From: JACNIV01 sp965370415
GTDB taxonomy: Bacteria > Cloacimonadota > Cloacimonadia > Cloacimonadales > TCS61
Assembly: GCA_965370415.1 (NCBI GenBank)
Contig: CBDUTJ010000004.1
Span: forward strand, 40,893-104,892
Length of the DNA: 64,000 nt
Reading direction: 5' to 3'
This document shows positions 51,304-60,074 of this stretch, piece after piece (positions within the stretch are counted from its first letter, which is position 1; each line of letters starts with the position of its first letter). The notes under the pieces were generated by a model. That model made no database searches and was not told the DNA's origin. It was given only the letters and a program-made list of their open reading frames with translations. The translations under genes and the position numbers were made by a program.

Positions 51304-53172
51304 CTATTTTAATATCTCTTCGGGATAGGCTTTAAATTCTTTCATCCACTTCTTAAGAAGAGGAACACGCTCGGATGCTTCCAAAGGAAGAGTGAATGGT
51401 CTGCGACCGCGAGTATCGAGAACTATTCCAACCACACCACCATGCAGTTCAGTTTTAATTTCCTGTCCTTTCCCTGCCCCGATATCTAAACCTCTTCCAG
51501 GTTTAAGAGTAGCTTTAGCTGTTTCTCCCACGCCGCAGGGCAGCAATCTTATTTCACCGGATTTAATATCTTCCTGGAATACTTCACCATTTGGAAGCTC
51601 GATTTTTACTGTAAGTGCAGTTTTATCTGGTTTAATTTTGCCAACAGGAGCTACGCAACAGCCGAGATAAATAAGACAGTCTTTTTCAAAAACTTCGGTT
51701 GCAGCTTTTTCACTGATCTCTGCCAGCACGCCAAGTTGGGGCATCATGAAGATACTATCTACAGCCAGCCTGGTAATGCCTTCCGGCAGGAACGCATCTA
51801 CCATCATCATTGCAGCCTGGTTTCTACGTGGAGCATGAGAAAGAACACCTCCCGAACCAACCAGCAGATCAAGCGTCATCATATTCACAATAGATTCACC
51901 GGAAGTAGATTGTGAGAATGCTTCCGATATCTCACGCTGTTGCTGGGCCCCTTTCAGTCCCACAGCAAACTCTTTGTGCTGGATAAAAGCATACTTCAAA
52001 GCTTCCTTGGCAATAGCCTGTTCCAGAACAAGTTCTTCCAACTGCTGCGGAATAGTCGTGGGACGGATCATTTTATTTTTTATCATGTTTCTCAAACCGG
52101 ATTCATCAATATCGAATGGTACCCAGCGTAAGATCTCTTTCAATCCTGCAGTTGCCAGAACATTGGAAATGCTGTAACTCAATCCCAGGTTAGCACTCAC
52201 GGTTCTATTGAAAACTTTGTTTTTAGTAAAAACGGAAAAGATATCTGTAGTAGCTCCACCGATATCCACACCCAGAACTTCGATATCATGCACTTTGGCA
52301 ATCGTTTGCATAATGTTTCCTACGGCTGCCGGTGTAGGCATGATGGGGATGTTCACCAGTTTACCATTTTTGGGACCCTTTACCCAGCTCATCAGTTTAT
52401 TATAGCCCGGGGCTTGTGCCATAACGTGTTCCATAAAAAGGTCATGGATTTTATCACGGGCAGGACCAAGGTTTTCATATTCCAGTTTGGGTCGAAGATT
52501 ATCTGTAATAATAAGGTCTGTTTTCTCTCCCAGAGCATCCTTGATAATATCACGGGCTTTGTTGTTTCCGGCATAAATTACGGGAAGTTTATAGCTGGAA
52601 CCTAAACGTGGTCTAGGGTCGGCAGCGGCTACCAGTTCACCCATTTCCGCAACATGTTTGGTGGTTCCACCATCCACACCGCCTGCCATCAATATCATAT
52701 CTGGGCGCATCTGACGGATACGTTCGATCTTCTCATAATTTGCTCGTTTATCGTTACTGGCGATCAGATCCATTACAATTGCTCCAGCACCCAGGGCTGC
52801 ACGTTCGGCACTCTCGCCGGTCATTTTTGCAACCACACCGGTTACCATCATTTGCAAACCACCACCAGCACTGCTAGTGGATACGTATGCATCTACACCT
52901 TCATTTTCTTTTTCGGATATCCAGACCGTATCGTCTTTAATGAATTTGATACTATCGTCCTTGTATTTCAAACGAGCCAATTCTTCCAATTCGGTAACAG
53001 CATTTATAACGCCCTTGGTAACGTCGTTCAGCGGTTTTTCCACGGTAGTGGGTGCCTCGCCGCGAACTGTCTGGCGATATTCACCATCGATGTATTCTAT
53101 CAGGATCGATTTGGTGGTTGTACTTCCGCAATCTGTAGCAATGATTCTTTTCAGGAGTCGAGCATCTGCCAT
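51304..53172 (-). CDS. MutL-family (glutamate-mutase-type) actin-like ATPase
   Basis: A 622-residue protein of the MutL/GlmL family, ASKHA-fold ATPases thought to reactivate B12-dependent aminomutases (not the mismatch-repair MutL). ATDCGSTTTKSILIEY near the N-terminus is phosphate loop 1, and GVDIGGATTDIFSVF is loop 2; PDMILMAGGVDGGTTKH and ILSHAPRRNQ-like VLSHAPRRNQ are family blocks. The ATG at 53170-53172 is preceded by GGAGG; an upstream in-frame TTG lies inside the Shine-Dalgarno region. No mutase subunit gene is in the window. Confidence 0.85.
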   Translation of the reverse strand: MADARLLKRIIATDCGSTTTKSILIEYIDGEYRQTVRGEAPTTVEKPLNDVTKGVINAVTELEELARLKYKDDSIKFIKDDTVWISEKENEGVDAYVSTSSAGGGLQMMVTGVVAKMTGESAERAALGAGAIVMDLIASNDKRANYEKIERIRQMRPDMILMAGGVDGGTTKHVAEMGELVAAADPRPRLGSSYKLPVIYAGNNKARDIIKDALGEKTDLIITDNLRPKLEYENLGPARDKIHDLFMEHVMAQAPGYNKLMSWVKGPKNGKLVNIPIMPTPAAVGNIMQTIAKVHDIEVLGVDIGGATTDIFSVFTKNKVFNRTVSANLGLSYSISNVLATAGLKEILRWVPFDIDESGLRNMIKNKMIRPTTIPQQLEELVLEQAIAKEALKYAFIQHKEFAVGLKGAQQQREISEAFSQSTSGESIVNMMTLDLLVGSGGVLSHAPRRNQAAMMMVDAFLPEGITRLAVDSIFMMPQLGVLAEISEKAATEVFEKDCLIYLGCCVAPVGKIKPDKTALTVKIELPNGEVFQEDIKSGEIRLLPCGVGETAKATLKPGRGLDIGAGKGQEIKTELHGGVVGIVLDTRGRRPFTLPLEASERVPLLKKWMKEFKAYPEEILK

Positions 53173-53186
53173 TCTTTCCTCCAATT

Positions 53187-53570
53187 CTATTTCTTTATAT
53201 CTTCTTTTTTGGATTTAATTCCTAATACTCTTTTGAATTTATTTATTCTTCTTTTCTTAAGAATTTTTTTCTGAGCACGTTCATCTTTGTACATTTCAAC
53301 ATCTAGTTCATCGATTCTTTTTAAAAGAAGCTTTATATATTTGTCTTTTTCCAGGATAACGGCGAATTCCTGGTACTCTTTGGAATTGAAAATAATCTCT
53401 GCAAAAGGTGCCATAAAATACATTAACTGGCTGCCGATACGAGCAAGAGGGCGCAACGATTCGATCGTCATGATAGCAGGAGCTGCCATGCGACGCTTAA
53501 CGATAAATTGAGAAATCTTCTCAATTAATTCCAGTGCTCTTTCCTGGCTTATTTCTACTATTATATCCAT
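53187..53570 (-). CDS. Small basic protein, first gene of the MutL cluster
   Basis: A 127-residue helical protein with a very basic C-terminus (KKILKKRRINKFKRVLGIKSKK). A hydrophobic middle (ARIGSQLMYFMAPFAEIIF) could contact a membrane or a partner. No family recognised. It starts the minus-strand unit that continues with mutL 14 bp later, so a shared role is likely. Confidence 0.65.
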   Translation of the reverse strand: MDIIVEISQERALELIEKISQFIVKRRMAAPAIMTIESLRPLARIGSQLMYFMAPFAEIIFNSKEYQEFAVILEKDKYIKLLLKRIDELDVEMYKDERAQKKILKKRRINKFKRVLGIKSKKEDIKK

Positions 53571-53600
53571 AATTATTACTATAATTTAATTAATCTGGTA

Positions 53601-53629
53601 AAAAATCTTTTTGCTCTCTCTATTGTCAA
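53601..53629 (-). promoter_or_regulatory. Candidate promoter (TTGACA-N17-ATTTTT)
   Basis: On minus, TTGACA (53629-53624) is followed after exactly 17 bases by ATTTTT (53606-53601), about 30 bp before the start codon at 53570. Confidence 0.35.
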
Positions 53630-53646
53630 GTCATTGATTCCGTGCT

Positions 53647-54345
53647 TTATAGTGCTCTGGCAATAGTTAATACATAAATTTTTCCGGCATGGTTTTTCTT
53701 TAGGAGCTTACAAATAGAATTAGCAGTGGCACCAGTAGTGAATACATCATCTACGATGAGAATATTTTTATTTTGAATTTCAAATTTTGGATTTAAAGTA
53801 AAAGCATCAGAGACATTTTCCTGCCGCTGTTTACGGTTCAATTTGGTTTGAGTATCTGTAAATCGATTACGCAGTACCAGGTTTGGGATATGTAACCAGT
53901 TCACATGTCTGGATATTTCTTTTGATAAAAACTCTGCCTGGTTAAAACCACGAGCACGTTTTTTAACCAGATGAAGTGGAACAGGAGCAATGATATCAAC
54001 ATTTTTGAATAACTGGAAAAGATGTAAATATTCAGAAACATATTTTCCCAGATATTTGGAGATACGCTTCATTTCATTATATTTCAGTTCATGAATAAGG
54101 TTTTGGATGGTTTTACTGAAAATAAAAACTGACCTTGCTTTATCAAAGACGAATTTATTTGAATTACATACAGGACAATCGGATGGATTTTCTGAAGAGC
54201 CGCAGATTTCACAAACTTCGGTTAAAAATTGTAAAGAATCTTCACAATCTGAACAGAGGATTTTTTCCTTTCCTTTTAAACGAATATCGCAGCTAAAACA
54301 GACCCTGGGAAGCAAAATATCTATTAATGCGTATAAAATATTCAT
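53647..54345 (-). CDS. comF: ComF-family phosphoribosyltransferase-like protein
   Basis: A 232-residue protein with an N-terminal zinc-binding part (CFSCDIRLKGKEKILCSDC, then CEICG and CPVC) and a phosphoribosyltransferase domain (APVPLHLVKKRARGFNQ, and the PRPP loop ILIVDDVFTTGATANS). ComF proteins take part in DNA uptake or processing in competent bacteria. It overlaps the upstream gene by four bases (ATGA). Confidence 0.92.
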   Translation of the reverse strand: MNILYALIDILLPRVCFSCDIRLKGKEKILCSDCEDSLQFLTEVCEICGSSENPSDCPVCNSNKFVFDKARSVFIFSKTIQNLIHELKYNEMKRISKYLGKYVSEYLHLFQLFKNVDIIAPVPLHLVKKRARGFNQAEFLSKEISRHVNWLHIPNLVLRNRFTDTQTKLNRKQRQENVSDAFTLNPKFEIQNKNILIVDDVFTTGATANSICKLLKKNHAGKIYVLTIARAL

Positions 54346-55028
54346 TCTTCTTCCTTCATTTCTTTCTGAGTAGATATTTTAGGTTTCACTGCAAACCCTA
54401 ACTGAACTAGATAAGGTTCATCCGGTTCCCAGATCATAAGAGCCCAAGAATAAAGTGTCCTGAGTTTTTTGGAATCTTCCCGGAAAATTTCCACTTGTTT
54501 TGCAACCTTTTTTTCTGTTCCATTTTCTTTACTGGTTAAAATATTTTCATTTATTAAATTCAATTTTTCTAATAAAGTTTGAAGTCGAACAGAGAAATTT
54601 TCCGGTAATATTCTACTATCTCCTTTTTCCATCATTCGTGTATTAGCTCGCAATAATTTTTCCACAGATTTAATTTTTTCTGAACGGTTACGGGGAAATC
54701 TTCCCTCAATTCCATAAGCCTTTAATTTAGAAAGATCATTAGAAAATTGACTTATCAAAAGACGTTTACATTTCAGATAATATTTAAATGTTTCTTCTTC
54801 AGCTTCTCTTAATTCTGTGTAAATAGAACCTATTGATTTTTTATGTGCCTGAACTTTTTCCAGCATCTCCTGCCATCTATTAAATGCATTATTTCCCCAT
54901 TCTACCAGGGAGCTTGGAATGGAAAGTGGAGCTGCCCATTCCAGCATGAATTTTTTTAATATTTCCAGCCTGGATAAACGTAGCAAATAACTGTCATTTG
55001 TGAAATAATTATCTTTAAAAATCGGCAT
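54342..55028 (-). CDS. Coiled-coil protein linked to comF, unknown
   Basis: A 228-residue cytoplasmic protein, helical and heptad-rich (VQAHKKSIGSIYTELREAEE, LEKLNLINENILTSKENG), with no recognised family. The ATGA overlap with comF indicates a shared transcript. TTGACA lies at 55122-55127 on the same strand but has no convincing -10. Confidence 0.6.
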   Translation of the reverse strand: MPIFKDNYFTNDSYLLRLSRLEILKKFMLEWAAPLSIPSSLVEWGNNAFNRWQEMLEKVQAHKKSIGSIYTELREAEEETFKYYLKCKRLLISQFSNDLSKLKAYGIEGRFPRNRSEKIKSVEKLLRANTRMMEKGDSRILPENFSVRLQTLLEKLNLINENILTSKENGTEKKVAKQVEIFREDSKKLRTLYSWALMIWEPDEPYLVQLGFAVKPKISTQKEMKEEE

Positions 55029-55232
55029 AAATCACCTCATTTACAACCTTATATTCTCTTTTAACTTTCAATACAATCTTGTTGTACCAACAATTACCTC
55101 TTTTAAGGATATGGCCTTGTATGTCAAGTATAAAAATAAAGTAAATCAAGAAGAGCAATATGCAAATCATTAAATATGAAGATGTTATGGATCAAACAGG
55201 ATGCATGAGTTAATTTTTATGGAGTAATTTGC

Positions 55233-55961
55233 TTAGTTAATTGTTTTTTTAATATTTTTTCTGTATCGTACAAAATGACGAATGATCCCATATAGAATAT
55301 AGGTAATGATCCAGATGATAAATACAAAATAAAAATATTTAATTGCAACGATAATACTGACCGCTGCCATGACAATAAAAAGCTTGGATTCTCTGCTTAA
55401 TTTCTTTCCCTTTTCAATAGGAAGATATTCAATATGGCTGATCATTAGAATGGAAGAAATGAAGATAACAGCCAGAGATATTTCAGTAAAAAGAAGAGAG
55501 TGCCAGAAGTAATAGTTCAGAATAATATAAGACGAAATAAAACCTCCAGCGGCAGGAATGGGAAGACCTATAAAAGGATGCTTTTTATTGGTGTCAGTAT
55601 TTTTCAAAGTAAACCTTACCAGACGATATCCACCTGCAAAAATGTAGAAAAAAGAAATTGAAATTCCCCAGAAACCAAATTTATAAAGGTAAGATTTGTA
55701 AGCTAAAAAAGCAGGTACAACTCCAAATGCCACGAAGTCGGAAAGGGTGTCGAATGTGGCACCGAATTTACTGTAGGCATTTAACCAGCGAGCAAGTTTT
55801 CCATCCAGGCCATCGCATAAAATTGACAACATGATCAACCAGGCAGCAGTCACATATTTTTCTTCAAAAGTAAATTGCAGGGCAAGCAGACCGGAGACCA
55901 AACTAAGAGCTGTGAAAAAATTCGGAACTAAAAACCGGGCATTTTTAAAATATGAATTCAT
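55233..55961 (-). CDS. pssA: CDP-diacylglycerol-serine O-phosphatidyltransferase
   Basis: PssA makes phosphatidylserine from CDP-diacylglycerol and serine. The 242-residue membrane protein has several spans and the CDP-alcohol phosphotransferase motif D-G-L-D-G-x3-AR-x8-G-x3-D-x3-D (about residues 50-75, beginning DGLDGKLARWL and ending FDTLSD). The upstream gene is a psd-like homologue, four bases away, the usual pairing for phosphatidylethanolamine synthesis. Confidence 0.93.
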   Translation of the reverse strand: MNSYFKNARFLVPNFFTALSLVSGLLALQFTFEEKYVTAAWLIMLSILCDGLDGKLARWLNAYSKFGATFDTLSDFVAFGVVPAFLAYKSYLYKFGFWGISISFFYIFAGGYRLVRFTLKNTDTNKKHPFIGLPIPAAGGFISSYIILNYYFWHSLLFTEISLAVIFISSILMISHIEYLPIEKGKKLSRESKLFIVMAAVSIIVAIKYFYFVFIIWIITYILYGIIRHFVRYRKNIKKTIN

Positions 55962-55965
55962 TGGT

Positions 55966-56511
55966 TTATTGTCCCTTTATTTTTTTTGAAATTTGTTTTG
56001 CCAAAATAGTTTCTCCTGCTTCAACTTTCTCACCAAAGTTAACTTCTATTTTATAATTTTCTGGAATCGTGATTGTACAGATCACAGAATGTGGAATAAT
56101 ACCGATCAATTTACCAGGCACATTACAATCATTTTCGAAACGAAATAACCGGGAGTTTGAAAATTGTATTTTAATATTTTCTTTAGAAGAACATCTGAAA
56201 TCTGCCGCTTCCAGAATATGTTTTTTTATCTTTATCCGGTTAGCATCTATTTGAAATATTTTCCCATGAACAGGAGAGAGGATCGCCGTATCAGAATTTT
56301 CTGGAGGAACCTGTTTTTTGATCCTGTAACACATCAGAACAAAGACATAAAAAAATAGACCCAGAAGTGCACAATACTTAACAATATCCACTTCGAAGAT
56401 CATGTTAATGCTGAATGAAACGACAACAATAATAATTGGAAGTGTTGCTGCCCGGTATTTTAGATTCTGTATCTTTGTGAGATATTCTATTGGGTTATAA
56501 TCAGTCAGCAT
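55966..56511 (-). CDS. Phosphatidylserine-decarboxylase-like protein lacking catalytic motifs
   Basis: A 181-residue membrane protein. It resembles Psd in two hydrophobic N-terminal spans, in ILSPVHGKIF (residues 77-86, aligning with SPADGKV of Psd) and in the end VNFGEKVEAGETILA (like VGDKVKAGETVIA). Its place next to pssA also fits. But the catalytic Asp of the PADG motif is His82, the G-S self-cleavage site aligns with His141-Ser142, and the central MxxxDVHxNR region is absent. It probably cannot form the pyruvoyl enzyme; a real psd is expected elsewhere. Confidence 0.6.
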   Translation of the reverse strand: MLTDYNPIEYLTKIQNLKYRAATLPIIIVVVSFSINMIFEVDIVKYCALLGLFFYVFVLMCYRIKKQVPPENSDTAILSPVHGKIFQIDANRIKIKKHILEAADFRCSSKENIKIQFSNSRLFRFENDCNVPGKLIGIIPHSVICTITIPENYKIEVNFGEKVEAGETILAKQISKKIKGQ

Positions 56512-57803
56512 CAGATGCCGATCCTTTTGAAGATGAAATCAACATTTGTGATATATCTATCGTATGAGAAGAGTTCTTCCAGTTCGTCTTTCGTAAAGAA
56601 ATCGCACAATTCCTCATCTGCCAGAACCAGTTCTTTGAAGGGTTCTTTATTTTGCCAGCATTCCATGGCATTACGCTGAACCAGCTTGTAAGCATATTCT
56701 CGTGAAACACCCTTTTTTGCCAACTCCAGAAGAAGAACCTGGGAAAAAATAAGACCATTGGTCAACTCCAGGTTTTTCATCATATTTTCAGGATAGATCA
56801 ACAGATCATCGATCAGAGGTATCATTTTATTCAACATATAATTCATCAGAATAGTTGAATCTGGCAGGATGATACGTTCTACCGACGAATGGCTGATATC
56901 ACGTTCATGCCAGAGAGCATTATTTTCTAAAGCAGCTAAGGCATTGCTTCGCAGTAATCTTGCCAAACCGCACATTTGTTCTGTTACAATAGGATTTCTT
57001 TTATGCGGCATAGCGGAAGAACCTTTCTGACCTTTAGAAAAATTCTCTTCTACTTCCAGAACTTCAGTTCTGTGCAAATGCCTGATCTCAAGAGCAATTT
57101 TCTCGATTGTGGATCCAATAATGGCTATCGTGTTCAGGTACTCAGAAATGCGGTCTCTTTGAATTATCTGGGTGGAAATATTAACTGGTTTCAAGTCAAG
57201 TAGTTTACAGGTAATTTCTTCGATCTCGGGTGAAAGATGCGCATAATTTCCCACAGCTCCGGAAATCTGCCCGACAGAAATAATGTTGATAGCACGTTCC
57301 ATTCTTTGAATATTACGTTGCATCTCATCAAACCAGAGTGCAAATTTAAGACCGAAAGTAGTAGGTTCGGCATGAATACCATGCGATCTGCCAATGCAGA
57401 GAGTGTGTTTATATTCACGTGCTTTCATTTTCAGCACTTCACTGAATTTTTCCAGATCACGCAAGATAAGTTCTCCGGCTTGTTGAAGCTGTAGAGAAGT
57501 GGCAGTGTCCAGCACATCGGACGAAGTCATGCCAAAATGAATCCAGCGTGAAGATGGACCCACATATTCTGTCACATTGGTAAGAAAAGCAATTACATCA
57601 TGTTTGGTGGTTTTTTCAATTTCAGCGATCTGTTCCACCTCAAAATCCGCTTTTTCCACAATATTTTCAAGATCTTCATCCGGGATTATCCCGGTTTCGT
57701 TCATTGCTTTACAGGCAGCTATTTCAACATCCAACATACACTGAAAGCGATTTTGCAGATCCCATATCTTTGCCATTTCCTCTCGTGAATAACGTGCAAT
57801 CAT
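56511..57803 (-). CDS. purB: Adenylosuccinate lyase
   Basis: PurB performs two beta-elimination steps in purine synthesis. The 430-residue protein has the fumarase-superfamily signature GSSAMPHKRNP (about 257-267) with the catalytic Ser loop, TSSDVLDTATSLQL, and GRSHGIHAEPTTFG. The stop overlaps the next start by one base (TGATG), so purB, psd-like and pssA may share one transcript. TTGACA lies at 57889-57894 on this strand. Confidence 0.96.
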   Translation of the reverse strand: MIARYSREEMAKIWDLQNRFQCMLDVEIAACKAMNETGIIPDEDLENIVEKADFEVEQIAEIEKTTKHDVIAFLTNVTEYVGPSSRWIHFGMTSSDVLDTATSLQLQQAGELILRDLEKFSEVLKMKAREYKHTLCIGRSHGIHAEPTTFGLKFALWFDEMQRNIQRMERAINIISVGQISGAVGNYAHLSPEIEEITCKLLDLKPVNISTQIIQRDRISEYLNTIAIIGSTIEKIALEIRHLHRTEVLEVEENFSKGQKGSSAMPHKRNPIVTEQMCGLARLLRSNALAALENNALWHERDISHSSVERIILPDSTILMNYMLNKMIPLIDDLLIYPENMMKNLELTNGLIFSQVLLLELAKKGVSREYAYKLVQRNAMECWQNKEPFKELVLADEELCDFFTKDELEELFSYDRYITNVDFIFKRIGI

Positions 57804-57865
57804 GATAAACCTCGATCTAAATAATCACACAGAACAATGCTGTGTCTGACTTAATTTCATATTGA

Positions 57866-58477
57866 TTACAGATTTTTATACGTTATTTTGTCAATTTGAA
57901 TATTTGCTATCTCTTTATCTTCCTTGTAGAAAATGATTTCAACAAGTTCATTCTGATATTTAAATTTAATGCTTTGTGGATAAACCACATGATCAATCTG
58001 TATAATTTGCATTTCTTCAGAAAACTTTATATATAGGACGTTGGAAAGCAATAATTCATTATTGGATATGATCTCGTTAGAACACTTTATTAATTTTGAA
58101 GGATCGAGTAATAACTCGAATTCCGGAAATTGTTCGATTTTATAGGTCGTCGGTTCAGTTTCTGCTTGAGACTTTATCCATATCAGTGAATCAATATTAA
58201 CAGACAAGAATGGTTCTGGTTTCATTCCGAGAAGACCGGTATCATAAATATCGATTTGTAAAATTTCTTTATTTTTACGAATTGTAATGTTTTTCCGAAA
58301 AGCGAAGCTCTTATAGTTTGCTTCAATAATACCATCGATACGAATAGTTTCCCAGCTTTGTAAATGTTCTAAAAGTAGTTTCTCTTTTTCTTGTTGGTCT
58401 ACTTTCGGAAATGTAGCGCATCCTGCCAGTAAAATAAAAACAATAGAAAAGAATAAATTAGCTTTCTTGAACTTCAT
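57866..58477 (-). CDS. Lipoprotein, possibly LolB-like
   Basis: A 203-residue lipoprotein with Cys20 in ILLAGC. The mature part is a string of beta strands (IRIDGIIEANYKSFAF, KEILQIDIYDTGLLGMKPEP), the half-barrel pattern of LolA/LolB-like lipoprotein carriers, with no firm signature. It overlaps the lgt 3' end by 20 bp; lgt makes the lipid modification that this protein itself receives. The start was chosen by the signal peptide. Confidence 0.6.
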   Translation of the reverse strand: MKFKKANLFFSIVFILLAGCATFPKVDQQEKEKLLLEHLQSWETIRIDGIIEANYKSFAFRKNITIRKNKEILQIDIYDTGLLGMKPEPFLSVNIDSLIWIKSQAETEPTTYKIEQFPEFELLLDPSKLIKCSNEIISNNELLLSNVLYIKFSEEMQIIQIDHVVYPQSIKFKYQNELVEIIFYKEDKEIANIQIDKITYKNL

Positions 58478-59255
58478 CAGATTTTTTCCTGACAATGAGG
58501 AAAATCGCAATAAGACCGGCAAGTACCATTATTGCACTTAATATCTGTCCCATGGTCATGAACCAGAAAATATAACCAAGATGTGCGTCCGGTTCGCGTA
58601 CAAATTCCACCAGGAAACGGAATAAACCGTAAAATCCTACCCAGCTCCAGAAAACTATACCTGTTTTCTTTACCTTCCTGAAGATAATATACGAAATAAG
58701 AAAAAGCAACAACCCCTCTAAGAAAGCTTCATAGAGTTGGGATGGATGACGTGGGTTTCCATCTGAATTCGGAAATACCATTCCCCAGGGCAGATGGGTG
58801 ATCTTTCCATATAATTCTGCATTTATGAAATTTCCGATCCTGCCAAAAAAAAGTCCAATGGAAACAAGCGGCACTACAGGGTCTGCTAATTCAAAGAATT
58901 TAAATTTGTATTTCCTGCAGAATAAATATCCAAAAATAATTACACCGATCGCTCCACCATGAAAAGACATTCCACCATGCCACACTACAAATATTTCCAA
59001 CGGATGATGTAAATAATATGAAAGATTATAAAAAAGAACATAACCAAGTCTGGCACCAATAATTACACCTAACATCATATTGAAAAGAAGACTCTCATAT
59101 TCTTCTTTTTTCAGAATCAGTTTTCTATAGGCAAAATTCTTTTTCACAAAAATATAGGCTAGAACGAAACCGACGATATAGAATAAACCATACCATCTTA
59201 TCTCAAATATTCCGATTTTAAAGATTGTTGGATTAATTGCAGGAAATTTAAGCAT
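58458..59255 (-). CDS. lgt: Prolipoprotein diacylglyceryl transferase
   Basis: Lgt adds diacylglycerol to the lipobox Cys of prolipoproteins. The 265-residue polytopic protein has WHGGMSFHGGAIG (catalytic His region), the signature GRIGNFINAELYG, and RHPSQLYEA. It serves the many lipoproteins in this window. It is 28 bp downstream of etfB on the same strand. Confidence 0.95.
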   Translation of the reverse strand: MLKFPAINPTIFKIGIFEIRWYGLFYIVGFVLAYIFVKKNFAYRKLILKKEEYESLLFNMMLGVIIGARLGYVLFYNLSYYLHHPLEIFVVWHGGMSFHGGAIGVIIFGYLFCRKYKFKFFELADPVVPLVSIGLFFGRIGNFINAELYGKITHLPWGMVFPNSDGNPRHPSQLYEAFLEGLLLFLISYIIFRKVKKTGIVFWSWVGFYGLFRFLVEFVREPDAHLGYIFWFMTMGQILSAIMVLAGLIAIFLIVRKKSDEVQES

Positions 59256-59283
59256 TGATTTTCCAAAGAATAAAAAAGTTGGG

Positions 59284-60066
59284 TTATTTTCCCAGCTCTT
59301 TCAGTTTATTATATAGAATTTCTACCAGTTCTTCAGGTGGTAATTCGTGTTTTTCACCGTCTTTTTTTAGCTCTGGGGAAAAGATCTTGATCACCTGAGT
59401 GGGAGAACCGTTCAAACCGATATTATCTTCATCGATCTGCAGGTCGTCTGCATTCCATGAGTTCAGTTCGACTTTTTTTGCATTTCTTTTCCCGCGCAAA
59501 GAAGGTAATCTGGGTTCATTGATCTCTTTAACAACCGTAATAGCTGCAGGTAGCGTCATTTCTATCCTGTCATACCCATCTTCCATCAGTCTTTGAACAA
59601 TGATCTTGTTATTTTCCACGGATTCTATTTTCTTTACAAAGGCAGTTTGTGGAATACCAAGATGGGTAGCAACTCCGGGTCCTACCTGTGCTGTATCACC
59701 ATCGATAGCTTGTTGACCAAAGAGGATCAAATCGTAATCACCCAGTTTTTTAACAGCTTCCGACAGGGTAAGACTGGTAGCCCAGGTATCTGCTCCGGCA
59801 AACTTGCGATCGGTAAGAAGCAGAATCTCATCTATTCCTATAGCTACTGCTTCTCGCAGAGCTTTTTCTACCTGGGGAGGACCCATACTTATAGCTGTGA
59901 TCTTTCCACCATATTTCTCTTTCAGGCGGATAGCTTCTTCGATTGCATAAAGATCGAAAGGATTAATAATGCTTTCTACACCCTCTCTTATCAATGTGTT
60001 CGTTTCCGGATCGATCTTGATATCTGTAGTATCGGGAACCTGCTTAATGCAAACAATAATATTCAC
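59284..60066 (-). CDS. etfB: Electron transfer flavoprotein beta subunit
   Basis: EtfB, with EtfA, shuttles electrons between dehydrogenases and quinone or bifurcating enzymes. The 260-residue protein matches the family throughout: KQVPDTTDIKIDPETNTL, SMGPPQVEKALREA, FGQQAIDGDTAQVGP (AMP-binding) and the signature region VKEINEPRLPSLRGKRNAKK. etfA, which normally follows, is absent: lgt is downstream and an aminotransferase upstream. Confidence 0.95.
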   Translation of the reverse strand: MNIIVCIKQVPDTTDIKIDPETNTLIREGVESIINPFDLYAIEEAIRLKEKYGGKITAISMGPPQVEKALREAVAIGIDEILLLTDRKFAGADTWATSLTLSEAVKKLGDYDLILFGQQAIDGDTAQVGPGVATHLGIPQTAFVKKIESVENNKIIVQRLMEDGYDRIEMTLPAAITVVKEINEPRLPSLRGKRNAKKVELNSWNADDLQIDEDNIGLNGSPTQVIKIFSPELKKDGEKHELPPEELVEILYNKLKELGK

Positions 60067-60074
60067 TTGATAGC

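Noticed and set aside
52654..53274. 206-codon + strand frame opposite the MutL-type gene
   Set aside because: The translation is Phe/Ser/Cys-rich without domain character and lies wholly opposite a recognised protein.
55150..55213. Short + strand peptide MQIIKYEDVMDQTGCMS in the gap before pssA
   Set aside because: Only 17 codons with a poor ribosome-binding site and no known family; could be a gene remnant but nothing supports it.
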